Counted from the stretch's first letter, positions 44,139 through 54,723 are shown. The stretch is 64,000 bases of DNA from Gordonia zhenghanii (GCF_021738965.1 NZ_JAKKOQ010000007.1:61620-125619), one strand, 5' to 3'. Numbers and translations are program-made. Notes: generated from the letters alone by a model not told the origin.

Positions 44139-44553
44139 TCTGATGCTCCTACTTCTCGTACAAGACTCTGTCGTCTGTGCTCACGGTAGGGCGCTAATGA
44201 AAAGTGAGTCAAACGTCGATTGGCAGGGTTTTCCTCGTTGTTTAAGTGGTTCTCGGTGAACGATTGGGGTGTATTGAACCTCACGGTTTCTGGGTACGAG
44301 AACTGTCGTGTATTAGGGCTCCGACTGGCGCGTCTATCCGGCGCTGACCTGCATCGATATGGTCTTCATGGGTGTATGCCGTAGCGTGCTGGTCGCGTTC
44401 GGTGGCCGCGTCGACGACTACTCGGCAGACGGTCAAAGATGAATGATAGGCAAAGCGCGGGTAACCGTCGGTGGTGAGAGTCCACCGAATGATCACCTGT
44501 AGTTACGTGAATTTAATTATTCGCGTCGACGATATTCAAGTGAAAGGCGGCCA
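44139..44553. promoter_or_regulatory. Divergent intergenic region between whiB3 and the Rv3415c-like gene
   Basis: 415 bases, more AT-rich than the flanks, without a convincing gene; a 71-codon minus frame at 44281-44496 has no ribosome site. A region this size and composition suits whiB3 control with more than one promoter. No -35/-10 pair stands out enough to name. Confidence 0.4.
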
Positions 44554-45378
44554 ATGGGCTCGACGATTTCTCCGTGGTGGTCGAGCGCGCCGTGGTGGCC
44601 TGCACCGCAGTCTGCTCCCGACGGCGCCTCAGCGTGGGCGACGGCGGTCGATCTCGGTGCTCGTGGGTACGCGGCCGCCGCGCGGACTGAGTTGGACGAC
44701 CTCGTCCGTGAGACGAGAGATCCGCGGGTGGCGTCGCTCGCTCTGTCTACTCGTGCGTCGCTCGTCCGTCAGGCCGGCGGTCATGCGGCGGCTCGCGCGG
44801 ACGACGGACGCGCCTGTCGCCTTGTCGCCGAGCGTGCGCGAGACGCCGACGACCACTGGGCGTTCGCCGCGTGGCTCGACGGTCTGATCGGGCTCGCCGC
44901 CGACGGCCTCGGTGTCGGCGACTTCGGCGCTTCCCGCGCGCTGCTGGCGCGGGCAGGCGGAGTGCTCGCCGATCGGGAGGGTCGGGCAGGGGAGTGGATT
45001 ACCGACGGACGGGTCCGTCTCCGGCACGCCTGGGTCGAGACTGAACTCGCCCTCTTCTCCGGTGACACGCCCGGGGCGGTCGAACCGCGGCAGCGTGCGC
45101 TCGACGTGGCCGTCGACGCGCCGTCGCCGCGGCACGTGATCAAGACCGAACTCATCGGCGCTGCCGTCACCGCCGCACACGGCGACACCCGGACAGCAGC
45201 GGCGATCGCCGTCGACTGTGAGAACCGTTGCAACACCTGGGGGTTGCTGCCGTTGCAGTGGGCTGCGGCGACGATGCTCGCCGGGGTCGGGCCCGACCCG
45301 GACGACGCTGCAGGTCGCGCGCGTGAGGCCGCCGATCGACTCGCCGCGCGGGGCATGCCCGTCACTCCGGCGGCATGA
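44554..45378 (+). CDS. Conserved hypothetical protein (Rv3415c-like)
   Basis: 274 residues, Ala-rich and helical in repeated pairs (GYAAAARTELDDLVRETRDP, ARADDGRACRLVAERARDAD, WVETELALFSGDTPGAVEPR), suggesting a TPR-like solenoid. It lies directly upstream of sigD, where M. tuberculosis has Rv3415c, a protein of the same length. No enzymatic motif. A good AAAGG precedes ATG 44554. Function unknown. Confidence 0.78.
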   Translation: MGSTISPWWSSAPWWPAPQSAPDGASAWATAVDLGARGYAAAARTELDDLVRETRDPRVASLALSTRASLVRQAGGHAAARADDGRACRLVAERARDADDHWAFAAWLDGLIGLAADGLGVGDFGASRALLARAGGVLADREGRAGEWITDGRVRLRHAWVETELALFSGDTPGAVEPRQRALDVAVDAPSPRHVIKTELIGAAVTAAHGDTRTAAAIAVDCENRCNTWGLLPLQWAAATMLAGVGPDPDDAAGRAREAADRLAARGMPVTPAA

Positions 45379-45499
45379 CCATCGACCCGGGGTCGATACA
45401 GTGGTCGGGTGAATCTCGGGGAACGACCACCAGCCGACGGCGGCGTGACCCGAGACGTCCTTTTTTATCAACCCGTAACACTTCGAGACTCGATTGACG

Positions 45500-46075
45500 A
45501 TGAAACTGACAGGTGATGCGTTGGGCCAGGCGGTCCGTGCGGCCGCTTCAGGCGACCGCGAAGCGCTCAGCTCAGTGCTCGAAAGTGTGCGGGAACCAGT
45601 CCTGCGTTACTGCCGAGCGCGGATGGGTGCCGGTGAACGGCATCTGTTCTCCGCTGACGATGTGGCTCAGGAGGTGTTGATGGCTGTGATGACGGCGTTG
45701 CCCCGGTATCAAGACCAGGGACGACCATTCATGGCTTTCGTGTACGGCATCGCCTCCCACAAGGTGGCCGACGCCATGCGCTCGGCCTCCCGAATCAAGG
45801 CTGACCCGGTCGACGAGATCCCCGAGAGAGTCGACTTCTCGAACGGTCCCGAACAGTCCGCGCTCGACTCGGACGCCGGCCGCCAGATGCGCCTGCTCCT
45901 GGAACAGTTGCCAGAGAAGCAGCGCGAGATCCTGGTGCTGCGTCTCGTCGTCGGACTGTCGGCCGAGGAGACCGCGGACATGGTCGATTCGAGCCCTGGC
46001 GCAGTCCGCGTCGCTCAGCACCGTGCGCTTACGAAACTCAAAAAACTCGTCACACAGGGAGGTGGGCGTCGATGA
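45500..46075 (+). CDS. sigD: RNA polymerase sigma factor SigD
   Basis: 191 residues from ATG 45500 (TTG 45494 also possible). An ECF sigma factor: region 2 with FSADDVAQEVLMAVMTALPR and FMAFVYGIASHKVADAMRSA, and region 4 with LPEKQREILVLRLVVGLSAE and SPGAVRVAQHRALTKLKKLV. The stop overlaps the next gene, its anti-sigma factor. In M. tuberculosis SigD controls ribosomal, chaperone and lipid genes in stationary phase and starvation. Confidence 0.95.
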   Translation: MKLTGDALGQAVRAAASGDREALSSVLESVREPVLRYCRARMGAGERHLFSADDVAQEVLMAVMTALPRYQDQGRPFMAFVYGIASHKVADAMRSASRIKADPVDEIPERVDFSNGPEQSALDSDAGRQMRLLLEQLPEKQREILVLRLVVGLSAEETADMVDSSPGAVRVAQHRALTKLKKLVTQGGGRR

Positions 46076-46917
46076 ACCGCTGGCGTGATCAGCACGACTC
46101 CCACGACGGTGAGCCCGTCGATCTCGGCGCCGTCGGTCACGACGACGCATTCATCAGCGATCTGGGCATCGGCCGTCCGACACCTGTCGCCGACGATTCC
46201 GAGTACCAACTCGCCGCCATGATCACTTCGTGGCGGATGGATGCGCTCAGCGCGCCGATCCCCGCGGAGCCGACGCTCGCGCAGGTCGACGCAGCCGTCG
46301 CTGTGCAGCGTGGTCGCGGCTCGATGTCGCGCCGTCTGCGCATCGTCTCGGGCGCTGCCGCGATCCTCGCCGTCTTCGGCGCAGGCCTCATGGTGATGTC
46401 CGAGGGCGCCGAGCCCGGCGACCCGCTGTGGAGCGTCAAGCAGGTCGTCTTCTCCGAGCAGGCCAAGCAGACGCAGGCCCGCGTGAACGTCGAAGACAAC
46501 CTCGATGCTGCGAAGGCCGCGTACGAGGCAGGCGACGAGCAGATGGCGCGCACGTACATCGCTCGCGCCGAGGCAGAGCTCGGTCCTATTGGCGACGCCA
46601 ACATGATCGCGAATCTGCGTGACCGGATCGCCGATCTGCGTCACGACGAGGATCCGGGCTCGGGCGACAAGGCTCGTGCCACTGTCCTTGAGGCTCCGAC
46701 GTCGGACTCCACGGCTCCGACGACGACCGACGAGTCGACGTCGACGACGCCGTCCGACAAGCCGACCGACCCGTCGACCAAGCCGACGTCTCCGTCGAGT
46801 CCGTCCACGTCGCCTTCGAAGCCGACCACGACGAGCCCGTCAGAGACGAAGTCCACGACGTCGCCCCGGCCCACCGGGACCGCCTCGATGACTCTCCAGA
46901 TCGAGCCCCCGCGCTAG
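46072..46917 (+). CDS. rsdA: Anti-sigma-D factor RsdA
   Basis: 281 residues, starting inside the sigD stop (ATGA). The N-terminal SigD-binding part has HDDAFISDLGIGRPTPVADD and YQLAAMITSWRMDALSAPIP. One membrane helix lies near 90-110 (LRIVSGAAAILAVFGAGLMV). The extracytoplasmic part is a helical segment plus a long Thr/Ser/Pro-rich tail (about 215-270). Same order as Rv3414c-Rv3413c. It holds SigD at the membrane until regulated proteolysis. Confidence 0.92.
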   Translation: MNRWRDQHDSHDGEPVDLGAVGHDDAFISDLGIGRPTPVADDSEYQLAAMITSWRMDALSAPIPAEPTLAQVDAAVAVQRGRGSMSRRLRIVSGAAAILAVFGAGLMVMSEGAEPGDPLWSVKQVVFSEQAKQTQARVNVEDNLDAAKAAYEAGDEQMARTYIARAEAELGPIGDANMIANLRDRIADLRHDEDPGSGDKARATVLEAPTSDSTAPTTTDESTSTTPSDKPTDPSTKPTSPSSPSTSPSKPTTTSPSETKSTTSPRPTGTASMTLQIEPPR

Positions 46918-46924
46918 TTCCTCT

Positions 46925-47124
46925 GCTGCTGGTCGAGCGGAGTCGAGACCGCCGGTCGAGCTCCGCCCGCCGGTCGAGCGGACCCGAGACCCTCACGCTG
47001 GTCGAACGGACCCGAGACCCTCACGCTGGTCGAGCGAAGTCGAGGCCCTCACGCCGGTCGAGCTACTCACGCCGGTCGAGCGAAGTCGAGGCCCCCACGC
47101 TGGTCGAGCGGAGTCGAGACCCCT
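46925..47124. repeat. REP-like repeat cluster 2
   Basis: At least five full or near-full copies of GGTCGAGCG(A/G)AGTCGAGRCC plus diverged forms with GGTCGAACGGACCCGAGACC, set about every 25-30 bases. It fills the space between the convergent rsdA and DUF5319 genes. Variation between copies (GACC/GGCC ends) shows an expanding, diverging family. Confidence 0.85.
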
Positions 47125-47512
47125 ACAACCGCGGTTCGTTGTACCGAAAAACGGCGTCGGTGTATCCGCGGCAGTAGTCCCAGGTGACGTAGTCCTCGGG
47201 GTGCGGGTCGACGGCGGGCTCGTGCGGTCGGACGCTGCCGTCGCGCAGGAGCTGATTCAGGTTGGCGCGGAGCATGTCCCAGTCGTGATAGTGGTCTTCG
47301 CGGCAGTCTTCGCAGATGACGACGAGGCCGAGGACGCCGCGCGGCGCGAGCAGACGCTCGTAGACGTCGAGGTCGGCGAGATCCTCGTGGACGGCTTCGC
47401 GCTCGACGTCGTCCAACGGGATGCCCGGTTCGAGATCCTCGAGTCCCGCGGCAGGATCGCTCGGGTCATCGGCGAACGGGTCCGGCGGAAGTCCGGGGAA
47501 ATGGTCATGCAC
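47123..47512 (-). CDS. DUF5319 family protein (Rv3412-like)
   Basis: About 129 residues from GTG 47512; longer starts upstream would add residues not present in relatives. Family marks: HDHFPGLPPDPFADDPSDPA at the start, VEREAVHEDLADLDVYERLL, the CxxC-type VVICEDCREDHYHDWDML and YVTWDYCRGYTDAVFRYNEP at the end. The Cys/His set (C-x2-C-x4-H) may bind metal. Function unknown. It is convergent with rsdA and divergent from guaB, as in M. tuberculosis. Confidence 0.88.
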   Translation of the reverse strand: MHDHFPGLPPDPFADDPSDPAAGLEDLEPGIPLDDVEREAVHEDLADLDVYERLLAPRGVLGLVVICEDCREDHYHDWDMLRANLNQLLRDGSVRPHEPAVDPHPEDYVTWDYCRGYTDAVFRYNEPRL

Positions 47513-47532
47513 AGCTCCACCGTAGCCGATGA

Positions 47533-49089
<1,557 letters not shown>

Positions 49090-49145
49090 CTTGCTGATCG
49101 GCATTCGCCGACCACTGGATTCACTCCCTAAGGAAGGGCGCTACG

Positions 49146-50312
49146 TTGCGTGACCTCGTCGAGTTCGGCATGGGCCGGACGGCTCGTCGTACTTATGAGC
49201 TGGAAGACATCTCGATCGTCCCGTCCCGTCGGACGCGGTCGTCGAAGAACGTCTCGACCTCATGGCAGATCGACGCCTACCGGTTCGATTCGCCGATCTT
49301 GAACCATCCGACGGACGCGCTCGGGTCGCCCGAGGCCGTCATCGAGATGGGGCGTCTGGGTGCGCTCGGTGTCCTCAACGGTGAAGGGCTGTGGGCTCGC
49401 CACGCGAACCCCGAGGAGAAGATCGCCGAACTCGTCGACATCGCCGAGAACGATCCGGATCCGGCAGCGGCCGTCCGTCACCTGCAGAAGCTGCACGCGG
49501 CGCCCGTCAATCCTGACCTATTGGCCCAGGTCGTCGCGCAGATCCGCGAGGCAGGCGTGACCACAGCGGTGCGCGTCAGCCCGCAGAACGCACCCGAGCT
49601 GGCTCCCGGCATCATCGCCGCCGGAGCCGAACTGCTCGTCGTGCACGGCACCATCATCTCCGCCGAGCACGTCGTCCTGGTGGACCGCGGAACCGACGAC
49701 GGTCTCGTCGCCGAGCCGTTGAACCTGAAGACGTTCATCTCCGACCTCGACATCCCGGTGATCGCAGGCGCCGTCCACGACCACCGCACGGCGCTGCACC
49801 TGATGCGGACCGGTGCCGCAGGCGTGATCGTCGGCTACGGCTCGGCCGAAGGCGCCACCACGACCGGCGAGGTGCTCGGCATCGGTGTCCCGATGGCCAC
49901 CGCGATCGCCGACGCCGCTGCCGCTCGCCGCGACTACCTGGACGAGACCGGCGGCCGCTACGTGCACGTCATCGCCGACGGCGACATCCACATGTCCGGC
50001 GACCTCGCCAAGGCCGTCGCCTGCGGCGCAGACGCTGCCGTTCTCGGCACCCCGCTCGCCACTGCAGCGTCGGCCCCGGGCCGCGGCTGGTACTGGCCGT
50101 CGGCTGCCGCGCACCCGAGCACGCCGCGCGGCGCGCTCCTCCAGGTGGCCGAGGAGTCCGAGCGCTCGTCGCTCGACGTCGTCCTCAACGGCCCGTCCGA
50201 CGACCCCGACGGCCTCCTGAACTTCGTCGGCGGTCTCCGCCGTTCGATGGCCAAGGCCGGCTACTCCGACCTCAAGGAATTCCAAAAGGTCGGCCTGTCC
50301 GTCCGCGCATAG
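49146..50312 (+). CDS. guaB3: IMP dehydrogenase family protein GuaB3
   Basis: 388 residues from TTG 49146 (AAGGAAGG upstream). Barrel without CBS domains: LEDISIVPSRRTRSSKNVST, GALGVLNGEGLWARHANPEE and VIVGYGSAEGATTTGEVLGI. The canonical catalytic loop GSICTTR of GuaB is missing (here GVIVGYGSAEGATT), so IMP dehydrogenase activity is uncertain; related GuaB3-type enzymes may act as GMP reductase-like or regulatory proteins. Always next to guaB in this order. Confidence 0.93.
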   Translation: MRDLVEFGMGRTARRTYELEDISIVPSRRTRSSKNVSTSWQIDAYRFDSPILNHPTDALGSPEAVIEMGRLGALGVLNGEGLWARHANPEEKIAELVDIAENDPDPAAAVRHLQKLHAAPVNPDLLAQVVAQIREAGVTTAVRVSPQNAPELAPGIIAAGAELLVVHGTIISAEHVVLVDRGTDDGLVAEPLNLKTFISDLDIPVIAGAVHDHRTALHLMRTGAAGVIVGYGSAEGATTTGEVLGIGVPMATAIADAAAARRDYLDETGGRYVHVIADGDIHMSGDLAKAVACGADAAVLGTPLATAASAPGRGWYWPSAAAHPSTPRGALLQVAEESERSSLDVVLNGPSDDPDGLLNFVGGLRRSMAKAGYSDLKEFQKVGLSVRA

Positions 50313-50329
50313 TCGAGCTTCGTCCTTCT

Positions 50330-50533
50330 TGCTGATCGAGCGGAGTCGAGATCCCTTCCTTTTTTGCTGATCGAGCGGAGTCGAGATCTCGAGCCCCCAC
50401 ACGTCGATCGAGCGGAGTCGAGATCCCTTCCGCGGTCTCGACTCCGCTCGACCAGCACGGGACGCTCCGCCCGACGAGCGAAACATAACGCCGTTGATCG
50501 AGCCTCCACCCCGTTGATCGAGCGGAGTCGAGA
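50330..50533. repeat. REP-like repeat cluster 3
   Basis: Four direct copies of GATCGAGCGGAGTCGAGATC and one inverted copy (GGTCTCGACTCCGCTCGACC near 50430-50453) between guaB3 and choD. This cluster has A/T where other clusters have G/C at the arm ends, and the change is matched in both arms, so hairpin pairing is kept. Confidence 0.85.
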
Positions 50534-50597
50534 TCCGCCCGAACTTAGCCCACACTAACTATCAATACTGTGACAATGGTCATTAGTATGCTCTCTT

Positions 50598-52340
50598 ATG
50601 GAGCAGACTGATTTCGACGTTCTCATCATCGGATCCGGTTTCGGCGGCAGCGTCAGTGCATTGCGGCTGGTCGAGAAGGGGTACCGCGTCGGCGTGATCG
50701 AGGCGGGACGACGGTTCGAGGACGATCAGTTCGCCAAGACCAGCTGGCGTCTCAACAGGTGGTTCTGGGCTCCGAAGTTCGGTCTGTACGGGATCCAACG
50801 CATCCACGTGCTCAAGGACGTGCTGATCATGGCGGGCGCGGGCGTCGGCGGCGGTTCGCTCAACTACGCGAACACGCTGTACAAGCCGAGCACGCCGTTC
50901 TTCACGGACCCGCAGTGGAATCACATCACCGACTGGGACGCCGAGCTGTCGCCGCACTACGAGCAGGCTCGTCGCATGCTGGGCGTCGTCACCAACCCGA
51001 CGTTCACCAACTCCGATGTGATCATCAAGGAAGTCGCCGAGGACATGGGTGTCGGCGACACGTTCGGACCCACTCCGGTCGGCGTCTTCTTCGGCGAGAA
51101 GACCGGCGGCCAGGGGAGCCCGGGCCAGACGGTCCCTGACCCGTACTTCGGCGGCGCAGGCCCGGACCGCACCGCGTGCACCGAGTGCGGCGCGTGCATG
51201 ACCGGCTGTCGGGTGGGCGCCAAGAACACGTTGATGAAGAACTACCTCGGTCTCGCTGAGCGCAATGGGGCGCAGATCATCGACCGCACCACGGTCGACG
51301 GTCTCGTGCAGAAGGCCGACGGCTCGTGGACGGTCAGCACGCACGGCTCGTCGTCGTGGGGACCGTTCGGAGCGCGACGTCGGACGTTCACGGCCGGCCA
51401 GGTGATCGTTGCGGCGGGCACGTTCAACACGCAGAAGCTGATGCACGCGGCCAAGGGGTCGACGCTGCCGGACCTGTCGGACTCGCTCGGGGTGCTGACG
51501 CGCACCAACTCGGAGTCGATCATGGGCGCGATGGCGGCCAAGTACGACGCGAGCCGCGACTTCTCCGAGGGCGTCGCGATCACGTCGTCGTTTTATCCGC
51601 AGGAGGACACGCACGTCGAGCCGGTTCGTTACGGCAAGGGCTCCAATGCGATCGCGTACCTGCAGACGATGATGACCGAGGGCGGCAGCGTCCCGAACCG
51701 GGTCGGTCAGTTCCTCAAGGCGGTCATCAAGAACCCGTTGAATCTGGTCCGTCTCCTGTGGGTCCGTAAGTGGAGCCAGCGCACCGTCATCGCGTTGGTG
51801 ATGCAGAACAGCAACAACTCGCTGACCACGTTTGTCCGCAAGCGCGGGCCGTTCAAGTACGTGACGAGCAAGCAGGGGCACGGCGAGCCGAACCCGACGT
51901 GGATCCCGAAGGGCAACGAGGCGACGGCGCGGATCGCGTCGAAGCTGCCGAACGGTCTGGCCGGCGGCACGTGGGGCGATGTCGTCAACATGCCGATGAC
52001 AGCGCACTACCTCGGCGGCTGCGTGATCTCCGACAGTCCGGAGTCCGGCGTCATCGACCCGTACCACCGTGTGTGGAACTACCCGACGCTGCACGTCACG
52101 GATGGCGCCGCGATCACCGCGAACCTGGGTGTGAACCCGTCGCTGTCGATCTGCGCGCAGGCCGAGCGCGCCATCTCGATGTGGCCGAACAAGGGGCACG
52201 TCGACGCCCGCCCCGACCAGGGCGCCGACTACATTCGCGTCGCTCCGGTTCCCCCGGAGTCGCCCGTCGTCCCCGAAAGCGCTCCCGGTGCCCTGCGTCT
52301 CTCGATCACCCCGGTTTCGACTCCGCTCAACCAGCAGTAG
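50598..52340 (+). CDS. choD: Cholesterol oxidase-like GMC oxidoreductase (ChoD)
   Basis: 580 residues. The FAD-binding N-terminus is FDVLIIGSGFGGSVSALRLV with GVIEAGRR. GAGVGGGSLNYANTLYKPS follows, then a Cys-rich motif ACTECGACMTGCRVGAKNTL typical of this group. The GMC C-terminal part has AHYLGGCVISDSPESGVIDP and VTDGAAITANLGVNPSLSIC. No signal peptide. Same position as Rv3409c. ChoD-type enzymes are linked to sterol oxidation, though their true substrate is debated. The last eight codons lie inside a REP-like hairpin. Confidence 0.92.
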   Translation: MEQTDFDVLIIGSGFGGSVSALRLVEKGYRVGVIEAGRRFEDDQFAKTSWRLNRWFWAPKFGLYGIQRIHVLKDVLIMAGAGVGGGSLNYANTLYKPSTPFFTDPQWNHITDWDAELSPHYEQARRMLGVVTNPTFTNSDVIIKEVAEDMGVGDTFGPTPVGVFFGEKTGGQGSPGQTVPDPYFGGAGPDRTACTECGACMTGCRVGAKNTLMKNYLGLAERNGAQIIDRTTVDGLVQKADGSWTVSTHGSSSWGPFGARRRTFTAGQVIVAAGTFNTQKLMHAAKGSTLPDLSDSLGVLTRTNSESIMGAMAAKYDASRDFSEGVAITSSFYPQEDTHVEPVRYGKGSNAIAYLQTMMTEGGSVPNRVGQFLKAVIKNPLNLVRLLWVRKWSQRTVIALVMQNSNNSLTTFVRKRGPFKYVTSKQGHGEPNPTWIPKGNEATARIASKLPNGLAGGTWGDVVNMPMTAHYLGGCVISDSPESGVIDPYHRVWNYPTLHVTDGAAITANLGVNPSLSICAQAERAISMWPNKGHVDARPDQGADYIRVAPVPPESPVVPESAPGALRLSITPVSTPLNQQ

Positions 52341-52371
52341 CCGTTTGCAGTTGGTCGAGCGGAGTCGAAAC
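52314..52371 (+). terminator. Inverted REP pair at the choD 3' end, probable terminator
   Basis: Arms 52314-52328 and 52357-52371 (GTTTCGACTCCGCTC and complement) pair perfectly over 15 bases, plus four more after one mismatch, and CCCCC follows. One arm is inside the choD reading frame and supplies its last codons (VSTPLNQQ). Confidence 0.7.
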
Positions 52372-52407
52372 CCCCGCCCCCAAACCCCGGCGACTATCGT
52401 TACGCCA

Positions 52408-52749
52408 ATGAGTGGAGAGTGGCGTTCGGCGCGAGTCGAGCACATTAGAGGACTGATCGTGTCGGCTGAGCCGGAGATGGTCGAAGAGAGCAAGTGGCGT
52501 AAGCCGTCGAATCCCGATGGGGTGCCGACGTTCTCGCTCGACGGCCTCGTCTGCACGCTCGAGACCTACAAGGACAAGGTCAAGGTGACGTTCGCCAAGG
52601 GCGCGTCACTGCCCGACCCGGCGAAGGTCTTCAACGCGAGTCTCACGGCCCGTACGCGCCGTGCCGTGGACGTGAAGGAGAACGACGTCCTCGACGACGA
52701 CGCGTTCATGAACTTGATCCGCGCCGCGGTCGCGGTGAACCGGGAGTAG
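52408..52749 (+). CDS. DUF1801 domain protein
   Basis: 113 residues from ATG 52408. ARVEHIRGLIVSAEPEMVEE, SKWRKPSNPDGVPTFSLDGL and KVKVTFAKGASLPDPAKVFN fit the DUF1801/YdhG-like fold, where a Trp-Lys pair lines a pocket. Biochemical role not known. Convergent with cysE across a 15-bp inverted repeat. Confidence 0.85.
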   Translation: MSGEWRSARVEHIRGLIVSAEPEMVEESKWRKPSNPDGVPTFSLDGLVCTLETYKDKVKVTFAKGASLPDPAKVFNASLTARTRRAVDVKENDVLDDDAFMNLIRAAVAVNRE

Positions 52750-52754
52750 TCGAC

Positions 52755-52822
52755 ACAACTCTCACGTATGCGGCCGCTGAGGCCGTGATTCGGCATCGAA
52801 TGGCTGGATACGTGAGAGTTGT
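52755..52822. repeat. Long inverted repeat between convergent genes, possible bidirectional terminator
   Basis: Perfect 15-base arms ACAACTCTCACGTAT (52755-52769) and ATACGTGAGAGTTGT (52808-52822) with a 38-base spacer that has no strong inner hairpin. It fills the whole gap between the DUF1801 gene and cysE. No T-tract follows either arm, so it may be a small mobile or REP-like repeat instead. Confidence 0.7.
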
Positions 52823-52851
52823 GACGTTGTGACCAGGCCTCGCCGTTGGCC

Positions 52852-53430
52852 TCAGATATACAGCGCCGGATCCGCGTACGGGTCCGTCGTCGACGCTCCG
52901 GGCTTGGACGTGGCGGCCAGTCCGACCGCGACGTGCCCTGGTTCGACGTCGCGCACGACGACGGCATTCGCGCCGACCTTCGCGTCGTCGCCGAGGACGA
53001 TCGGCCCGAGGACTTTCGCGCCTGCGCCGATGAGGACGCGGTCGCCGACGGTGGGGTGGCGCTTGCCTTTGCTCATGCTGACTCCGCCCAGGGTGGAGCC
53101 GTGGAACATGACGACGTCTTCGCCGATCACAGTGGTCTCGCCGATGACGACGCCCATCCCGTGGTCGATGAACATGCGACGGCCGATCTGCGCACCGGGG
53201 TGGATCTCGACGCCGGTGAGGAACCGCGAGAACTGCGACAGGAGCCGGGCGGGCAAGCGGAGAACGCCGCCGGCCTCCCACATGCGGTGCGACACCCGGT
53301 GCACCCAGAGGGCGTGAACACCGGGGTAGGCGAGCGCGATCTCGATGATCGATCGCGCCGCAGGATCCCGCTCCTGAGCGACCTGCAGGTCTTCACGCAG
53401 GTCGCTCAGGAGGCGGGACAGGGCGGACAT
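52852..53430 (-). CDS. cysE: Serine O-acetyltransferase
   Basis: 192 residues. A left-handed beta-helix acyltransferase: the helical N-terminus includes [20 protein letters not shown]. The hexapeptide-repeat part is [40 protein letters not shown] and [20 protein letters not shown] with its catalytic His/Asp set. It makes O-acetylserine for CysK. Its ATG at 53430 touches the cysK stop, so the two are one operon. Confidence 0.96.
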   Translation of the reverse strand: MSALSRLLSDLREDLQVAQERDPAARSIIEIALAYPGVHALWVHRVSHRMWEAGGVLRLPARLLSQFSRFLTGVEIHPGAQIGRRMFIDHGMGVVIGETTVIGEDVVMFHGSTLGGVSMSKGKRHPTVGDRVLIGAGAKVLGPIVLGDDAKVGANAVVVRDVEPGHVAVGLAATSKPGASTTDPYADPALYI

Positions 53431-54368
53431 CAGTCGACCAGGCCTTCGAAGAGCGCGGTGGACAGGTAGCGCTCGCCGAAGTCGGGGAGCACGACGACGA
53501 TCGTCTTGCCTGCGAACTCGGGGCGCTTGGCCACCTGGACGGCTGCCGACAGTGCTGCACCGGACGAGATGCCGACGAGCAGGCCTTCTTCAGTGGCTGC
53601 GCGGCGCGCCCACGTGAGCGACTCGTCGATGTTGATGTCGATGACCTCGTCGTAGACGTCGCGGTCGAGGACGTCGGGCACGAAGTTGGCGCCGAGTCCC
53701 TGGATCTTGTGGGGGCCGGGCTTGCCGCCGTTGAGGATCGCCGACTCTTCGGGCTCGACGGCGAAGATCTTCACCTCGGGCTTGCGCTCCTTGAGGACCT
53801 GGCCGATGCCGGTGACGGTGCCGCCGGTGCCGATGCCCGCGACGACGGCGTCGACGTTGCCGTCGGTGTCGTTCCAGATCTCTTCGGCGGTGGTCTTGCG
53901 GTGGATCTCGGCGTTGGCCGGGTTCGCGAACTGGCGGGCCAGGACGGCGCCGGGGCGCTCGGCGGCGACCTGCTCGGCGGCTTTCACAGCGCCGGCCATG
54001 CCGTCGGCGGGGGCGGTCAGGATGAGCTCGGCGCCGAACGCGCGGAGCAGTGCGCGACGCTCCTTGGACATCGACTCGGGCATCGTCAGGACGACGTTGT
54101 AGCCGCGGGCTGCGCCGACCATTGCGAGCGCGATGCCGGTGTTGCCGCTGGTGGCCTCGACGACGGTGCCGCCTGCAGGGAGTTCACCGGAGGCTTCGGC
54201 GGCGTCGATGATGGCGACACCGATGCGGTCCTTCACCGAGTTGGTGGGGTTGTAGTACTCGAGCTTGGCGAGAACGGTGGCTTCTGCGCCGTCGGTGATC
54301 CGGTTGAGGCGGACCAGCGGGGTCCGTCCGATCAGCGCGGTTGCATCGTCGAAAACGTTGGCAGACAT
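53430..54368 (-). CDS. cysK: Cysteine synthase A (O-acetylserine sulfhydrylase)
   Basis: 312 residues. PLP lysine K46 in [19 protein letters not shown]. The substrate loop is [19 protein letters not shown], the phosphate-binding loop [18 protein letters not shown] and the C-terminal [20 protein letters not shown]. It makes cysteine from O-acetylserine and sulfide. Preceded by a 24-codon leader with a Cys codon near its end and by hairpins, which suggests control by cysteine supply. Confidence 0.97.
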   Translation of the reverse strand: MSANVFDDATALIGRTPLVRLNRITDGAEATVLAKLEYYNPTNSVKDRIGVAIIDAAEASGELPAGGTVVEATSGNTGIALAMVGAARGYNVVLTMPESMSKERRALLRAFGAELILTAPADGMAGAVKAAEQVAAERPGAVLARQFANPANAEIHRKTTAEEIWNDTDGNVDAVVAGIGTGGTVTGIGQVLKERKPEVKIFAVEPEESAILNGGKPGPHKIQGLGANFVPDVLDRDVYDEVIDINIDESLTWARRAATEEGLLVGISSGAALSAAVQVAKRPEFAGKTIVVVLPDFGERYLSTALFEGLVD

Positions 54369-54404
54369 GGGAACTCCTATGTTGCTGGAATGTGGTGAAG
54401 AGGC

Positions 54405-54422
54405 CGCGAGACGATTCTCGCG
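54405..54422 (-). promoter_or_regulatory. Hairpin between the leader peptide and cysK
   Basis: A perfect 7-bp stem (54405-54411 with 54416-54422, CGCGAGA-CGAT-TCTCGCG) lies 37 bases before the cysK start. A larger imperfect hairpin (54443-54499; arms GAGCGCC/GGCGCTC with inner GTGCCG/CGGCAC) lies between it and the leader stop. The two could take part in attenuation. Confidence 0.5.
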
Positions 54423-54498
54423 AGAGTTGGGGGAGGGCTCATGAGCGCCGGGCGTGCCGTGCCGACGAGTCGACGCGGCACCGTTGCGGCCGGGCGCT

Positions 54499-54573
54499 CT
54501 ATCGACAGTGATCGGTGAGCAGATGAACCGTGTGTGCGAACAGAGCGAGGGACAGGTGACGACTGATGTCCAC
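54499..54573 (-). CDS. 24-residue leader peptide upstream of cysK (candidate)
   Basis: From GTG 54573 the minus strand encodes [20 protein letters not shown] then DHCR and TAG at 54499. A perfect AGGAGG (plus 54579-54584) lies five bases before this GTG, stronger than the site of most real genes here. The Cys codon is next to last and followed by a stable hairpin. Leader peptides with Cys codons that control sulfur genes are known in actinobacteria, so cysteine-dependent attenuation of cysK-cysE is a reasonable reading. Confidence 0.6.
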   Translation of the reverse strand: MDISRHLSLALFAHTVHLLTDHCR

Positions 54574-54678
54574 CACGTCCTCCTCTACATCCTCGGTCCG
54601 TCGGCTGATGAAACAGCCGCTGTCTATCTTAATCCCATCGGAGACTCCGCGTTCCCCGCCGCCCCACCCGCTTCTTTT

Positions 54679-54723
54679 CGCCGGTCGAGCTCTCCGCATG
54701 CTGGTCGAGCGGAGTCGAGACCC
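54679..54723. repeat. REP-like repeat copy 4
   Basis: GCCGGTCGAGC half copy and a full CTGGTCGAGCGGAGTCGAGACC (54701-54722) between the cysK leader and bioN. The rest of 54574-54788 holds no gene that I can support. Confidence 0.75.

Noticed and set aside
44281..44496. 71-codon minus-strand frame between whiB3 and the Rv3415c-like gene
   Set aside because: No ribosome site, no recognisable motif, and it lies in a regulatory intergenic region.
43686..47124. CRISPR array suspected from regularly spaced repeats
   Set aside because: Units are REP-like palindromes with short, non-unique spacers of variable length and no cas genes nearby.
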